From positions 103,676 through 167,675 of the forward strand of contig PLDK01000010.1 of assembly GCA_003135135.1 (NCBI GenBank): 64,000 nucleotides of DNA, written 5' to 3'. Below the pieces are notes generated by a model. The model saw nothing but the letters and a program-made list of their open reading frames with translations. It did not search any database and was not told the DNA's origin. Origin of the DNA: Deltaproteobacteria bacterium. GTDB taxonomy: Bacteria > Desulfobacterota > Binatia > Binatales > Binataceae. Both the position numbers and the translations under genes were made by a program. This document shows, one piece after another, positions 24,780-33,830 of this stretch. Numbering within the stretch: position 1 is the first letter of the stretch; every line of letters starts with the position of its first letter.

Positions 24780-26405
24780 ATGACGCTGAACCGTCAAAAG
24801 AGTCTGGCGAGATTTCGCGACGAGGAATTCGATCTCGCGGTAATCGGCGCGGGTATCAATGGCGCGGCCGTCGCGCGCGACGCCGCGATGCGGGGACTGC
24901 GCGTTGCGCTGATCGACCGCGGCGATTTCGCATGCGCCACGTCGTCGCGATCGTCGAAGCTGATTCACGGCGGCTTTCGCTATCTTCCGCAGGGACAATT
25001 TAAACTCGTGCACGCGGCGCTGCGCGAGCGCGAGCGCTTGCGCCATCTTACGGCGCCGCACCTGGTGCATCCGATTCAATTTCTGTTTCCGGTGTATCGG
25101 GGGCGCGGTTTCAATCGTTTCACGATGGCGATGGGACTGACGCTTTACGACCTGTTCGCGGGGATGCCGTTCAAAGAGTGGCACTCGAGTCTCAATGCCG
25201 CCGAGGTGCGCGAGACGGAGCCTGCACTCAGCCGGGACGGGTTGACCGGCGGCGCGATGTACTTCGACGCGTGGGCCGACGACGCGCGCGTCACGTTCGA
25301 GAACGTGCTCGACGCGGATTTGCACGGCGCGGCGGTCGCCAATTACGCGGCGGTCGAAAATTTAAGCCCGAGCAACGGCAAGATTGCGTCGGCCGGCGTG
25401 CGCGATCTGCTCGGCGGCGTCAGCCTTGAGCTGCGCGCCAAAACATTTCTGAACGCGGCCGGCCCGTGGGTCGACGAGATTCGGCGGATGGATGATCCGT
25501 TGTCGAAGCCGAGCGTGCGATTGACCAAGGGCGTGCACCTGGTGTTTGCGCGAACGGTTCTGCCGGTGCGCGAATCGATCGTGCTCGCCGACGAGCACGG
25601 GCGAATCGTGTTCGTGATGCCGCATGACCGTTACGTGCTGGTGGGCACGACCGACACTGATTACGCGGGCGATCCCGCAAGCGTCAGGACGGAGCCGGAC
25701 GACATCGAATATCTGCTCGCGGTGCTGGCCGAGAGTCTGCCGGGGATCAAGCTCAAGAATGCCGATCTGGCGACCAGCTTCGCCGGACTGCGCGCGCTCG
25801 TCAGGGCGGAGAAGGGGGCGGCGGCGCCATCGGCGGTGCCGCGCGAGGAAGTGATACTCGAGAGTTCGTCGGGACTGATCACGGTGGCGGGAGGGAAGTT
25901 TACGACGCATCGCGAGATTGCGCAGAAGCTCGTCGATCTCGTGATGAAGCGGCTCGGACGCCCAGTGGGAATTTGCCCAACGCTCGCGACACCGTTTCCC
26001 GGCGCGCGGCCGCTGGGCGCGGGCGACAAGCCGGGCGCCGACGCGGCGATGCGCACCATCCCGGCGGCGGCGGCTGAAATCCTCAAAGCGCGTTACGGGA
26101 CGCGCGCGCCGCTGGTCGCGCGAATCGCAGCCGGGCGGCCTGAACTGGCCGAGCCGCTGTCGCGCGGCTGTCCCGCGATCGCGGCGGAGGTGGTCCACGC
26201 CGTTGGCAGCGAGATGGCGCACTCGGTCGGCGACTTTTTGATTCGGCGCACGTCGTTGTCGTGGCGTTCTCCGGTCGAGGCGGAAGCGGCGGCGCCTGCC
26301 GTCGCGCGACTCATGGCGGCTGAACTCGGATGGGATCGCACGCGCGAGGACGCCGAAGTCGCCGGCTTCACGCACGAGCAGCAGAGCCGCCGCGCCATCG
26401 CTTGA
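24780..26405 (+). CDS. glpD: Glycerol-3-phosphate dehydrogenase (FAD)
   Basis: A 541-residue FAD enzyme of the GlpA/GlpD family that oxidises glycerol-3-P to DHAP and passes electrons to the quinone pool at the inner membrane. It has the Rossmann motif GAGINGAAVARDAAMRG at about 22-38 and the family segment SSRSSKLIHGGFRYL. The DAO core ends near 390, followed by the C-terminal helical DAO_C domain. The ATG at 24780 is preferred over the TTG three bases earlier. It lies after gckA, linking glycerate and glycerol phosphate to lower glycolysis. Confidence 0.93.
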   Translation: MTLNRQKSLARFRDEEFDLAVIGAGINGAAVARDAAMRGLRVALIDRGDFACATSSRSSKLIHGGFRYLPQGQFKLVHAALRERERLRHLTAPHLVHPIQFLFPVYRGRGFNRFTMAMGLTLYDLFAGMPFKEWHSSLNAAEVRETEPALSRDGLTGGAMYFDAWADDARVTFENVLDADLHGAAVANYAAVENLSPSNGKIASAGVRDLLGGVSLELRAKTFLNAAGPWVDEIRRMDDPLSKPSVRLTKGVHLVFARTVLPVRESIVLADEHGRIVFVMPHDRYVLVGTTDTDYAGDPASVRTEPDDIEYLLAVLAESLPGIKLKNADLATSFAGLRALVRAEKGAAAPSAVPREEVILESSSGLITVAGGKFTTHREIAQKLVDLVMKRLGRPVGICPTLATPFPGARPLGAGDKPGADAAMRTIPAAAAEILKARYGTRAPLVARIAAGRPELAEPLSRGCPAIAAEVVHAVGSEMAHSVGDFLIRRTSLSWRSPVEAEAAAPAVARLMAAELGWDRTREDAEVAGFTHEQQSRRAIA

Positions 26406-26411
26406 GGATTC

Positions 26412-27080
26412 GTGGCGGCACGCGAATCAATCGCAAATTTGAAAAAACGCGCGGGCAGAGTTGCGCGCATGCTTGCGAAACTGTATCCCGAGGCGCGCAT
26501 CACGCTTGACTTCGAAACGCCGTGGCAATGCCTGGCGGCGACGATCCTCTCGGCGCAGTCCACGGACGTGGGCGTCAATCGCGTAACGCCCGGACTTTTC
26601 CGCGAGTATCCCGACGCGCGCGCGACGGCGGTGGCGGATCGCCGGCACGTCGAAGAGTTAATCCTGAAGACGGGATTCTTTCGCCAGAAAACCCGCTCGC
26701 TGATCGGAGCCGCCAAGAAGATCGTCGAGGACTACGGCGGCGAGGTTCCATCCGAGATGGAAGAGCTGGTGAAAATCCCGGGAGTCGGGCGCAAGACCGC
26801 GAACGTGATTCTCGGGCATATTCACGGCAAGCCGGGTTTCGTCGTGGATACGCACGTGCGGCGGCTGACGTATCGGATGGGATTCACCAAGCGGACGGAT
26901 CCCGCAAAGATTGAAATCGACATGCAGAAGATCCTGCCGGCCGGCGATTGGACGATGTTTTCGATGCGGCTGATTATCCACGGGCGCCAGGTATGTAGCG
27001 CGCGCAAGCCGCGTTGCGAGGTCTGCGCGCTGGCCGCGGATTGCCCGAAGATCGCAGTGCGGACTGCGCCGCGCGGCTAG
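26412..27080 (+). CDS. nth: Endonuclease III (DNA glycosylase/AP lyase)
   Basis: A 222-residue base-excision repair enzyme for oxidised pyrimidines. The helix-hairpin-helix PGVGRKTANVIL carries the catalytic Lys, and VDTHVRR the catalytic Asp. The C-terminal iron-sulfur loop has the exact Cys-x6-Cys-x2-Cys-x5-Cys spacing. GTG start at 26412, six bases after glpD. It overlaps the convergent beta-glucosidase stop by four bases. Confidence 0.95.
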   Translation: MAARESIANLKKRAGRVARMLAKLYPEARITLDFETPWQCLAATILSAQSTDVGVNRVTPGLFREYPDARATAVADRRHVEELILKTGFFRQKTRSLIGAAKKIVEDYGGEVPSEMEELVKIPGVGRKTANVILGHIHGKPGFVVDTHVRRLTYRMGFTKRTDPAKIEIDMQKILPAGDWTMFSMRLIIHGRQVCSARKPRCEVCALAADCPKIAVRTAPRG

Positions 27081-28336
27081 TGTAGTTCCGCGTCGATCGC
27101 GCCGGCGCGGGCGATATCGCCGAGCCATTTCGCACTGGGCTTGAGCGAGCGCGCTTGAGTCTCACGATCGACGGCGACGAGTCCGAAAGTCGGCCGATAA
27201 CCCGAGTTCCATTCGAAATTGTCGAGCAGCGACCAGTAGCAGTAGCCGCGAACGTCGATTCCGTCACGGATGCATCGCGCAACACCGTTGAGTGCGCGCC
27301 GCACATACTCGATGCGGCGATCGTCCTTGTCGGTGCCGATGCCATTCTCGGTGACGATCACCGGAACTTTGGCGACTGCGGCTGCCTGGCGGATGTTGGC
27401 TTCGAGCGCTTCGGGCCAGAACTCGTAGCCCATCAGCGTCGTCTCGACGCCGGCCTCCGGGGGCAGCGGGCCGTCGGCGCCGATGCGATAGCGAGTGTAG
27501 GTCTGCACGCCGACGAAGTCGTCGCCGCGCGCTGCCTCGAAGAAAATGTCCTGGCATTCAGCCTTGATATGATCGCGCCGCTGTTCGCCACCGGGCATGG
27601 CCTGGAGGTCGCCAAGCGCAAGGCAAATTCCCACCGGAAATTTGCCGCGCGACGATTTGAGCGCGGCGGCGGCCAGCCGATGCGCCTCGAGCATCGTGTC
27701 GCGCGCCTTCATTTGATCGCACATCAGGTACGGCGCGAAGCGATTCGGATCGGCGCCGATGCGCCGCGCCGCCTCCGCAAACCATTTCAGCCGCGACGGG
27801 TCGAGTTTCAGCGGCATCGCGCCGAGCAGATACTGGTAGGCGCCGAGGTTGGCCTCGTTGATGGTGCACGCAACGCCAATCAGGTCGCCGAGATGCGCGG
27901 CCGCGCGCTCGCAATATCGGGCGAATCGCTCGGCGGTTTTTTTCTCTTCCCATCCGCCGTCGCCGGCAACCCATCGCGGCGAAGTGAAATGATGAAAGGT
28001 TACGACCGGCGTGATCTTGTGCTCGTGGCAGCAGGCGAGCACACGGCGGTAATGGTCCAGCGCGGCGCGCGAGAACTCGCCCGGCTCGGGCTCGATGCGG
28101 GCCCATTCAATCGAAAAGCGGTAGGCGTTGAAGCCGAGCCGCGCCAGCATCGCAATGTCGTCGGCGTAGCGATGGTACTGGTCGCAAGCGTCGCCGGACG
28201 GCTCGACGAAAGGAGAGCCGGGGACATGCTCGAGCACCCAGAAATCGCTGTTGATGTTGTCGCCTTCGACCTGATGGGCGGCAGTGGCAGTTCCCCAGAG
28301 GAAATTGTCGGGGAAAGTGAAGCGCTCGGTTGCCAT
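27077..28336 (-). CDS. Glycoside hydrolase family 1 (beta-glucosidase-like)
   Basis: A 419-residue GH1 TIM-barrel enzyme with no signal peptide. The N-terminal motif FLWGTATAAHQVEG, the acid/base Glu in TINEANLGAY and the nucleophile Glu in VTENGIGT are present. The family hydrolyses beta-linked glucosides or galactosides; the exact sugar cannot be read. It is a single gene, divergent from yceD and convergent with nth. No sugar transporter is adjacent. Confidence 0.92.
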   Translation of the reverse strand: MATERFTFPDNFLWGTATAAHQVEGDNINSDFWVLEHVPGSPFVEPSGDACDQYHRYADDIAMLARLGFNAYRFSIEWARIEPEPGEFSRAALDHYRRVLACCHEHKITPVVTFHHFTSPRWVAGDGGWEEKKTAERFARYCERAAAHLGDLIGVACTINEANLGAYQYLLGAMPLKLDPSRLKWFAEAARRIGADPNRFAPYLMCDQMKARDTMLEAHRLAAAALKSSRGKFPVGICLALGDLQAMPGGEQRRDHIKAECQDIFFEAARGDDFVGVQTYTRYRIGADGPLPPEAGVETTLMGYEFWPEALEANIRQAAAVAKVPVIVTENGIGTDKDDRRIEYVRRALNGVARCIRDGIDVRGYCYWSLLDNFEWNSGYRPTFGLVAVDRETQARSLKPSAKWLGDIARAGAIDAELH

Positions 28337-28407
28337 CGCTAATCTACCTTCAAGGATGAAATTTCTCCGACGTTACAGCGAAAGCCGCGCCGCCGCCAAC
28401 CCACTAT

Positions 28408-28435
28408 TTGAACATCGCGCTCGAAATGCAATAAT
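28408..28435 (+). promoter_or_regulatory. Candidate sigma70-type promoter of the yceD-rpmF-plsX operon
   Basis: TTGAAC (28408-28413) and AATAAT (28430-28435) are spaced by 16 bases, 38 bases before the yceD start. The -10 matches 5 of 6 and the -35 4 of 6. Confidence 0.4.
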
Positions 28436-28473
28436 TCCCTTTCCATTATCCCGTCCAAGGCGTTACGTGAGCG

Positions 28474-29007
28474 GTGAAAATCCGAATCGAGGACATAACG
28501 GCGGATGCCAAAGAGATGGCGTTCGCCGAGCCGGAGCAGGAAATCAACCGTATCCTGGGCGAGGGACCGATCCGCGAGTATCACCTGGAAGGACCGGTCG
28601 AAGTGTCGGTGTCGTTCTATCGCGCGGGGACGGAACTGTTCTTCGCGGGCATGCTGAAGACCCGGACCGGGGCCGTGTGCGCGCGATGCGCCGAGGATTT
28701 CGACGCGGCGGGCGATCGTCCGTTTCGCTTCGTGCTGTCACCCAAGTCGATCGGATACGATGACGACAATCTTCGTGCGGAAGACCTGGAATTCTCGCTC
28801 TATGAGGGCGACGAGGTGGACTTGAGCGGGCTGATTCGCGAGCAAGTCCTGCTCGCATTGCCGACGCGTCCGCTTTGCCGGGAGGACTGCCGCGGTCTGT
28901 GTCCGCATTGCGGCGTAAATCTGAATCGCACCACGTGCGGATGCCGCGTGGAAATCCCCGATTCCCGCATGGATGCCATCCGGTCGCTTAAACTACCGCG
29001 CAGCTGA
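28474..29007 (+). CDS. yceD: YceD/DUF177 family protein (23S rRNA accumulation)
   Basis: A 177-residue DUF177 protein with a GTG start. Two Cys pairs are seen: VCARCAEDF near 67-75 and the C-terminal CREDCRGLCPHCGVNLNR, as in the Cys-rich DUF177 branch. In E. coli YceD (RlhA-neighbour) supports 23S rRNA accumulation. Its place directly upstream of rpmF is conserved across many bacteria. Confidence 0.9.
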   Translation: MKIRIEDITADAKEMAFAEPEQEINRILGEGPIREYHLEGPVEVSVSFYRAGTELFFAGMLKTRTGAVCARCAEDFDAAGDRPFRFVLSPKSIGYDDDNLRAEDLEFSLYEGDEVDLSGLIREQVLLALPTRPLCREDCRGLCPHCGVNLNRTTCGCRVEIPDSRMDAIRSLKLPRS

Positions 29008-29042
29008 TAAGCTCAACCCCAACATTTAGGAAGTAATTCGCT

Positions 29043-29222
29043 ATGCAAGCACCCAAACGCCGTACTTCGCACTCGAAGAAAAACATGCGCCGCGCGCATG
29101 ATGCGCTCCGCGCCGTCAATCCCGGCTCCTGCGCGTCGTGCGGCGAGCCGGTGATGCCGCATCGCATCTGCCTCCATTGCGGCTCCTACCGCGGCCGCCA
29201 ACTCGCCGAGATAAAGGAATAG
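29043..29222 (+). CDS. rpmF: Ribosomal protein L32
   Basis: A 59-residue large-subunit protein. It begins MQAPKRRTSHSKKNMRRAHD and has the zinc-ribbon cysteines CASC (30-33) and CLHC (43-46), the Cys-containing form of L32. GGAAG-type SD upstream; 18 bases ahead of plsX. The gene is short but its position between yceD and plsX and its motifs leave no doubt. Confidence 0.97.
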   Translation: MQAPKRRTSHSKKNMRRAHDALRAVNPGSCASCGEPVMPHRICLHCGSYRGRQLAEIKE

Positions 29223-29240
29223 GCGCGGCGGAGTACGACC

Positions 29241-30662
29241 GTGAAAATCGCGCTCGACGCGATGGGCGGCGATCTCGCTCCCAAGGCGACCGTTGAGGGC
29301 GCCGTCCTGGCAGCCCGCGACTTCGGCATCGAGGTCGTGCTGGTGGGCGACGGCGAGATCCTTGCCCGCGAGCTTGCCGACCACGAAGCCGCCAACCTGC
29401 CAATCCGAATCGAACACGCGCCCGAAGTCGTCCTGATGGACGACTCACCGCTGGAATCAGTGCTGTCCAAACCGCGGTCGTCGATTCACGTCGGACTCGA
29501 TCTGGTCAAGCGCGGCGAGGCCAGCGCATTTGTCAGCGCCGGGAATTCGGGCGCCGTGATGACGGCGTCGATGATGATCCTGGGCAATCTCACCTATGTC
29601 GATCGGCCCGCGATCGCGTCACTCGTCCCGACCAGCGAAGGATTCGGCTTGCTGATCGACGCGGGCGCAAATACCGACGTGAAGCCGATTAACCTTGTTC
29701 AATTCGCCGTGATGGGAAGCGTGTACTGGCGGTACGTGCGCAACGTCTCGCGGCCGCGCGTCGGGATTCTCTCCAACGGCGAGGAGAGTTCGAAGGGTAC
29801 CGACATCACGCGCGCGGCGGCCGCGATGCTCGAGCAGATGCCGACCTACGTGCACTACGTCGGGTACGTCGAGGGGTGCGACATCAACCGGGCGAAGGTT
29901 GACATCGTCGTCACCGACGGATTCACGGGCAACGTCGCGCTCAAGACGATGGAGGGATTCGCGTCGTTCCTGCTCGGCGGCCTGCGCGGGGTTTTTGGTG
30001 GAAGCTGGCGCGCGCGGCTGGCGTATCTGCTGGTGAGAAAGAATCTCACCGCGATGCGCGAGCGGGTCGATCCGTCGGAATACGGCGGTGCACCGCTGCT
30101 GGGCGTCAACGGCGTGTCGATCATCGCGCACGGTTCGTCGGACCCCAAGGCAATTCGCAATGCAATTCGAGCTGCGGCGAACGACCATCTGGTGCATCGT
30201 GTGAACGCTGAAATTCTGGAAATTCTTGCCAAGATTCAACCCGCTGGGCCGGTCAAGCCGGCAGCCGGCAAGGGAATCAGGGCATTGTTCGGCAAAATGC
30301 GCGAGCGGTTGCATCGCCGCGACAAGGAAGCCGAGACGGCCAAGCGCGACGACTCGCATCCTGCGCCGGATCGTGACGCGGGCGCGGTGCGCGAGCCGTC
30401 CTCGGAGCAAGGCGCGGACCATCATGCAGAGGCGGCCAAATTTGAACGCGCCAGCTACGAATCTACACACTCCCGCCCGCGCGACAGCGCCTCCGATAAG
30501 GATGAAGCGCGCGGCGAACCCGCCGAAGGTGGCGCAGCATCGACGTTGCTGAACGGCACGGCGGCCAGCGCCGACAAGACGCACAAGTCAGGCGAGTTGC
30601 ACCCGCAGGACGACTCGGATGCGGGCGCGCATCCTGCAGATCGCCCGAAGGGCGATTCGTGA
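29241..30662 (+). CDS. plsX: Phosphate acyltransferase PlsX with a long C-terminal tail
   Basis: Makes acyl-phosphate from acyl-ACP for phospholipid synthesis, at the membrane surface. GTG start; MKIALDAMGGDLAP opens the family. The core runs to about residue 335 (GNSGAVMT, LLIDAGAN, and the VTDGFTGNVALK segment). It is then followed by about 138 extra residues that are hydrophilic and low complexity, rich in Asp, Glu, Lys, Ala, Ser and His. Typical PlsX is about 330-350 residues. No fabH follows; fabD is next after 14 bases. Confidence 0.93.
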   Translation: MKIALDAMGGDLAPKATVEGAVLAARDFGIEVVLVGDGEILARELADHEAANLPIRIEHAPEVVLMDDSPLESVLSKPRSSIHVGLDLVKRGEASAFVSAGNSGAVMTASMMILGNLTYVDRPAIASLVPTSEGFGLLIDAGANTDVKPINLVQFAVMGSVYWRYVRNVSRPRVGILSNGEESSKGTDITRAAAAMLEQMPTYVHYVGYVEGCDINRAKVDIVVTDGFTGNVALKTMEGFASFLLGGLRGVFGGSWRARLAYLLVRKNLTAMRERVDPSEYGGAPLLGVNGVSIIAHGSSDPKAIRNAIRAAANDHLVHRVNAEILEILAKIQPAGPVKPAAGKGIRALFGKMRERLHRRDKEAETAKRDDSHPAPDRDAGAVREPSSEQGADHHAEAAKFERASYESTHSRPRDSASDKDEARGEPAEGGAASTLLNGTAASADKTHKSGELHPQDDSDAGAHPADRPKGDS

Positions 30663-30676
30663 GGCGCCGGGATTAG

Positions 30677-31624
30677 ATGAAACTGACGTTTCTTTTTCCG
30701 GGGCAGGGATCGCAGCGGGTCGGGATGGGCAAGGAACTCGCCGATAGCTTTCCGGTCGCGCGCGAGACGTTCAAGGAAGCCGACGACGCGCTTGGGTTTG
30801 CGCTTTCCACGCTCTGCTTCGAAGGGCCGGAAGATGAACTGCGACTTACTGCCAACACGCAACCCGCCATCGTGACGGCGTCGATCGCGGCGCTGCGCGT
30901 CTATCGCAAGGAAATCGGCGGCGAACCGGAAATCGCGGCGGGTCACAGTCTTGGCGAATACAGCGCGCTGGTCGCGACCGGAGCGATTGGGTTTGCCGAT
31001 GCGATCCGCGCGGTGCGCGAGCGCGGGCGCTTGATGCAGGAGGCGGTGCCGCCGGGACAGGGCGCGATGGCCGCGCTGATAGGGCTCGAGCTGCAACAGG
31101 TGCAAGAAATCTGCGCGGAAGTCACCGGCGACGGCAAGTTCGCCGTGCCCGCGAACCTCAACGCGCCCGGCCAGGTCGTTATCGCCGGGCATGCGGCGCC
31201 GGTCCGCCGCGCGCTGGAGATTGCCAAGGAGCGGGGCGCCTCGATGTCTGTGGAGTTGAAGGTCAGCGCGCCCTTCCATTGTTCACTGATGCAGCCGGCG
31301 CGAGACGGGATGGAACCGGTGTTGCGCGCAATCCGGGTCGGCGAGTTCAAGTTTGGCGTGATCGCCAATGTCACCGCTGAGGTGAATCGCGATCCCGCCC
31401 GCGTCGCGGCGCTGCTGCTCGAACAGATAACCGCACCGGTAAGATGGGAAGAATCGATGGGCCTGGTCGCCCGCTGCGGCGTCACCGATGCGATCGAATT
31501 TGGCTGCGGCCGCGTGCTGATGGGCATGATGCGCCGGATGTATCGGACGATTCGGGTGCGCCCGCTCGAGGATCTCGCATCGTTGAAAGCGGTGTCGCAG
31601 CCGGGTACTGCCGCCAAGGCCTGA
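30677..31624 (+). CDS. fabD: Malonyl-CoA-ACP transacylase
   Basis: A 315-residue enzyme that loads malonyl groups on ACP for fatty-acid synthesis. Motifs: FLFPGQGSQRVGMG (5-18), the nucleophile loop AGHSLGEYSA with Ser near 96, and catalytic His in APFHCSLM near 204. It follows plsX by 14 bases. A 158-base gap separates it from acpP, which may have its own promoter. Confidence 0.95.
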   Translation: MKLTFLFPGQGSQRVGMGKELADSFPVARETFKEADDALGFALSTLCFEGPEDELRLTANTQPAIVTASIAALRVYRKEIGGEPEIAAGHSLGEYSALVATGAIGFADAIRAVRERGRLMQEAVPPGQGAMAALIGLELQQVQEICAEVTGDGKFAVPANLNAPGQVVIAGHAAPVRRALEIAKERGASMSVELKVSAPFHCSLMQPARDGMEPVLRAIRVGEFKFGVIANVTAEVNRDPARVAALLLEQITAPVRWEESMGLVARCGVTDAIEFGCGRVLMGMMRRMYRTIRVRPLEDLASLKAVSQPGTAAKA

Positions 31625-31782
31625 GCGCCGCCTTGCGTCGGCTGCTTTTAGTCCTTATGCTGCGCTGATAATTTGATCGCGATCCCCTGGCCGTTACCTC
31701 TGGTCTTCGCGGCATGGGGATAATGTTAGAATATTTGTTGGCGGCCTAATCACGGCTCGCTGCCAGGAGGAACGAGAGCACG

Positions 31783-32022
31783 ATGGCTCAAGACATCGAA
31801 ACCAAGGTTCGCGAGAAGATAAGCGAGCAGCTGGGCGTGGCCGTAGACGAAGTAACTCCGGAGGCCTCGTTCATCGAGGATCTCGGCGCGGATTCGCTCG
31901 ATATCGTCGAGCTGGTAATGGCGCTGGAAGAGGAGTTTAACATCGAAATCTCCGACGAGGACGCCGAGAAGATCCGCACCGTCAAGGACGTCGTCACCTA
32001 TATCGAGGCTCACAAGAGCTGA
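31783..32022 (+). CDS. acpP: Acyl carrier protein
   Basis: A 79-residue acidic carrier for fatty-acid synthesis. The phosphopantetheine site [10 protein letters not shown] puts Ser at 38. AGGAGG lies 12 bases upstream of the ATG, a strong SD fitting a highly expressed gene. The 158-base leader contains A/T-rich stretches near 31717-31735, the likely promoter region, but no clean -35. Confidence 0.97.
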   Translation: MAQDIETKVREKISEQLGVAVDEVTPEASFIEDLGADSLDIVELVMALEEEFNIEISDEDAEKIRTVKDVVTYIEAHKS

Positions 32023-32099
32023 AGCTGCGCGACCCAAAACTCGCTCGTGATAATTCGTCAGGTCCGCGGCGTCTCGCCGGCTGGACCCGGAGTTAGACC

Positions 32100-32609
32100 A
32101 TGCGGTGCCCATTCTGCCGCAATCGTGGCAACCGGGTCGTCGATTCGAGGCTCTCGAGCGACGGCATGATGATTCGGCGCCGCCGCATGTGCTCGGCATG
32201 CAAGCGGCGTTTCACCACCTACGAGCGGGTCGAAGAAGCGGCCCCGATGGTGGTGAAGAAGGACGGCCGCCGCGAGCCATTCGACCGCGCCAAGATAATC
32301 GCGGGCCTCAAGCGCGCCTGCGAAAAGCGGCCGGTCTCGATGGAAACGATCGAGCAGATCGCCAACAACATCGAGGCCACGATGGCCGAGCAGGGCGACC
32401 GCGAGGTCGCAAGCAACGCGATCGGATCGGCGGTGATGAACGAGCTGCACAAGATCGACCAGGTCGCGTACGTCCGCTTCGCGTCGGTGTATCGCTCGTT
32501 CAAAGACATCGACGAGTTCATGCACGAGCTCGAAGACCTGATCAATCAACGCAAGCAAGCGCCCGCACCGCGCGCCGCCGGTGACAAGAAAAGCGACACC
32601 GCCTCCTGA
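32100..32609 (+). CDS. nrdR: Transcriptional repressor NrdR
   Basis: A 169-residue ATP-cone repressor of ribonucleotide reductase genes. The N-terminal zinc ribbon ([14 protein letters not shown]) binds DNA and is followed by the ATP-cone domain (from [11 protein letters not shown]). The NrdR core is near 150 residues; a short Ala/Lys-rich tail is added. The ribD start lies inside its 3' end, giving a 29-base overlap. Confidence 0.96.
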   Translation: MRCPFCRNRGNRVVDSRLSSDGMMIRRRRMCSACKRRFTTYERVEEAAPMVVKKDGRREPFDRAKIIAGLKRACEKRPVSMETIEQIANNIEATMAEQGDREVASNAIGSAVMNELHKIDQVAYVRFASVYRSFKDIDEFMHELEDLINQRKQAPAPRAAGDKKSDTAS

Positions 32610-33786
32610 TTCGGGCCTGCGGGCATCTGTCGGGCGGCGGGCTCTCGACAAGGCCGCGACTGGGGACCAACGCTTCATGCGCGAGGCGCTCGCGCTCGCG
32701 CGCGACCGCTTGGGCCTGACCACTCCAAATCCGACGGTAGGATGCGTAATCGTGCGCGGCGAGAAAGTCGTCGGCCGCGGCGTCACGGGCCGGGGAGGGC
32801 GTCCGCACGGCGAAACGCAGGCGATTGCGGATGCGGGCGCGCTGGCGCGCGGCGCGACCGCATACGTATCTTTCGAGCCGTGCGCGCATTTTGGAAAGAC
32901 GCCGCCATGCGCGAACGCGCTGGCCGCGGCGGGCGTCAAGCGCGTCGTAATCGGATGCGTGGATCCCGATCCGCGCGTCAGAGGGCGCGGAATCGCAATC
33001 CTCAAGCGCGCGAAGATCGAGGTCGCGGCGGGAGTGCTCGAAGACGAAGCGCAACGTTTGAACGAAGGGTTCATCACGCGGCTAACCCGCGGGCGGCCGA
33101 TGGGAATACTCAAGCTCGCGATGTCGATGGACGGCCGGATTGCGGCTGCCAGCGGCGATTCGCGATGGATCAGCTCGCCGCCGTCACGTGAAATGGTGCA
33201 TCGGTGGCGCCGCGAATGCGACGCCGTGATGGTCGGCGCGGGGACCGTGATAGCAGACAATCCACGCCTGACGTGCAGAATCGCGGGCGGGCGCGATCCG
33301 GTTCGGGTCGTTATCGATGCGCGCTTGCGCACGGCGCCGGCGGCGCGGGTATATCGGGAGCGATCGAGCGCGTCGGCTATCCTGGTCACCACGCCCAGGA
33401 ATCTCGCCCGCGCCCGCCGAAAATATGAGCGACCCGGCGTCGAAGTGATTGCCGTCGCGGCGCGTGGCGGCAAGATCGAGCTGGGGCGGTTGATGCGCGA
33501 GTTTGGACGGCGCGGATGGTGCCGCGTGTTGATCGAAGGGGGCGCAAATCTGGCCGGCTCGGCGTTAAGCGCGGGTATCGTGGATCGAGTGGCATTCTTC
33601 GTGGCGCCGAAAATCCTCGGCGCGGGTCTTCCCGCGATTGACGCGATGAAGTCGCGCCGCGTGCGCGACGCAATCCAGCTTGCCGATTTTTCGGCGCGCC
33701 AGGTAGGCGACGACTGGTTGCTGGAGGGCCGCGTCAGCGCGGGAAATCGGCGCGGTCGCGTTGGCCCGGCCGGGCGCACTGGTTAG
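32581..33786 (+). CDS. ribD: Bifunctional riboflavin deaminase-reductase RibD
   Basis: A 401-residue enzyme for steps 2 and 3 of riboflavin synthesis. The N-terminal deaminase has the zinc motifs PHGETQA (the usual HAE is HGE) and [12 protein letters not shown]; the C-terminal reductase begins near [18 protein letters not shown]. The GTG at 32581 inside nrdR is preferred, because the conserved residues just before MREALALA have no closer start. An ATG at 32677 would cut the family N-terminus. Confidence 0.93.
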   Translation: MTRKATPPPDSGLRASVGRRALDKAATGDQRFMREALALARDRLGLTTPNPTVGCVIVRGEKVVGRGVTGRGGRPHGETQAIADAGALARGATAYVSFEPCAHFGKTPPCANALAAAGVKRVVIGCVDPDPRVRGRGIAILKRAKIEVAAGVLEDEAQRLNEGFITRLTRGRPMGILKLAMSMDGRIAAASGDSRWISSPPSREMVHRWRRECDAVMVGAGTVIADNPRLTCRIAGGRDPVRVVIDARLRTAPAARVYRERSSASAILVTTPRNLARARRKYERPGVEVIAVAARGGKIELGRLMREFGRRGWCRVLIEGGANLAGSALSAGIVDRVAFFVAPKILGAGLPAIDAMKSRRVRDAIQLADFSARQVGDDWLLEGRVSAGNRRGRVGPAGRTG

Positions 33787-33830
33787 GCCGTCAAGCCGGT
33801 GATAATATCGCCATCGTTGAATTGAATCAG

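Noticed and set aside
32058-33779. 573-codon open frame antisense to nrdR and ribD
   Set aside because: Same GC-driven shadow; runs of Arg/Ala/Ser/Pro; no motif.
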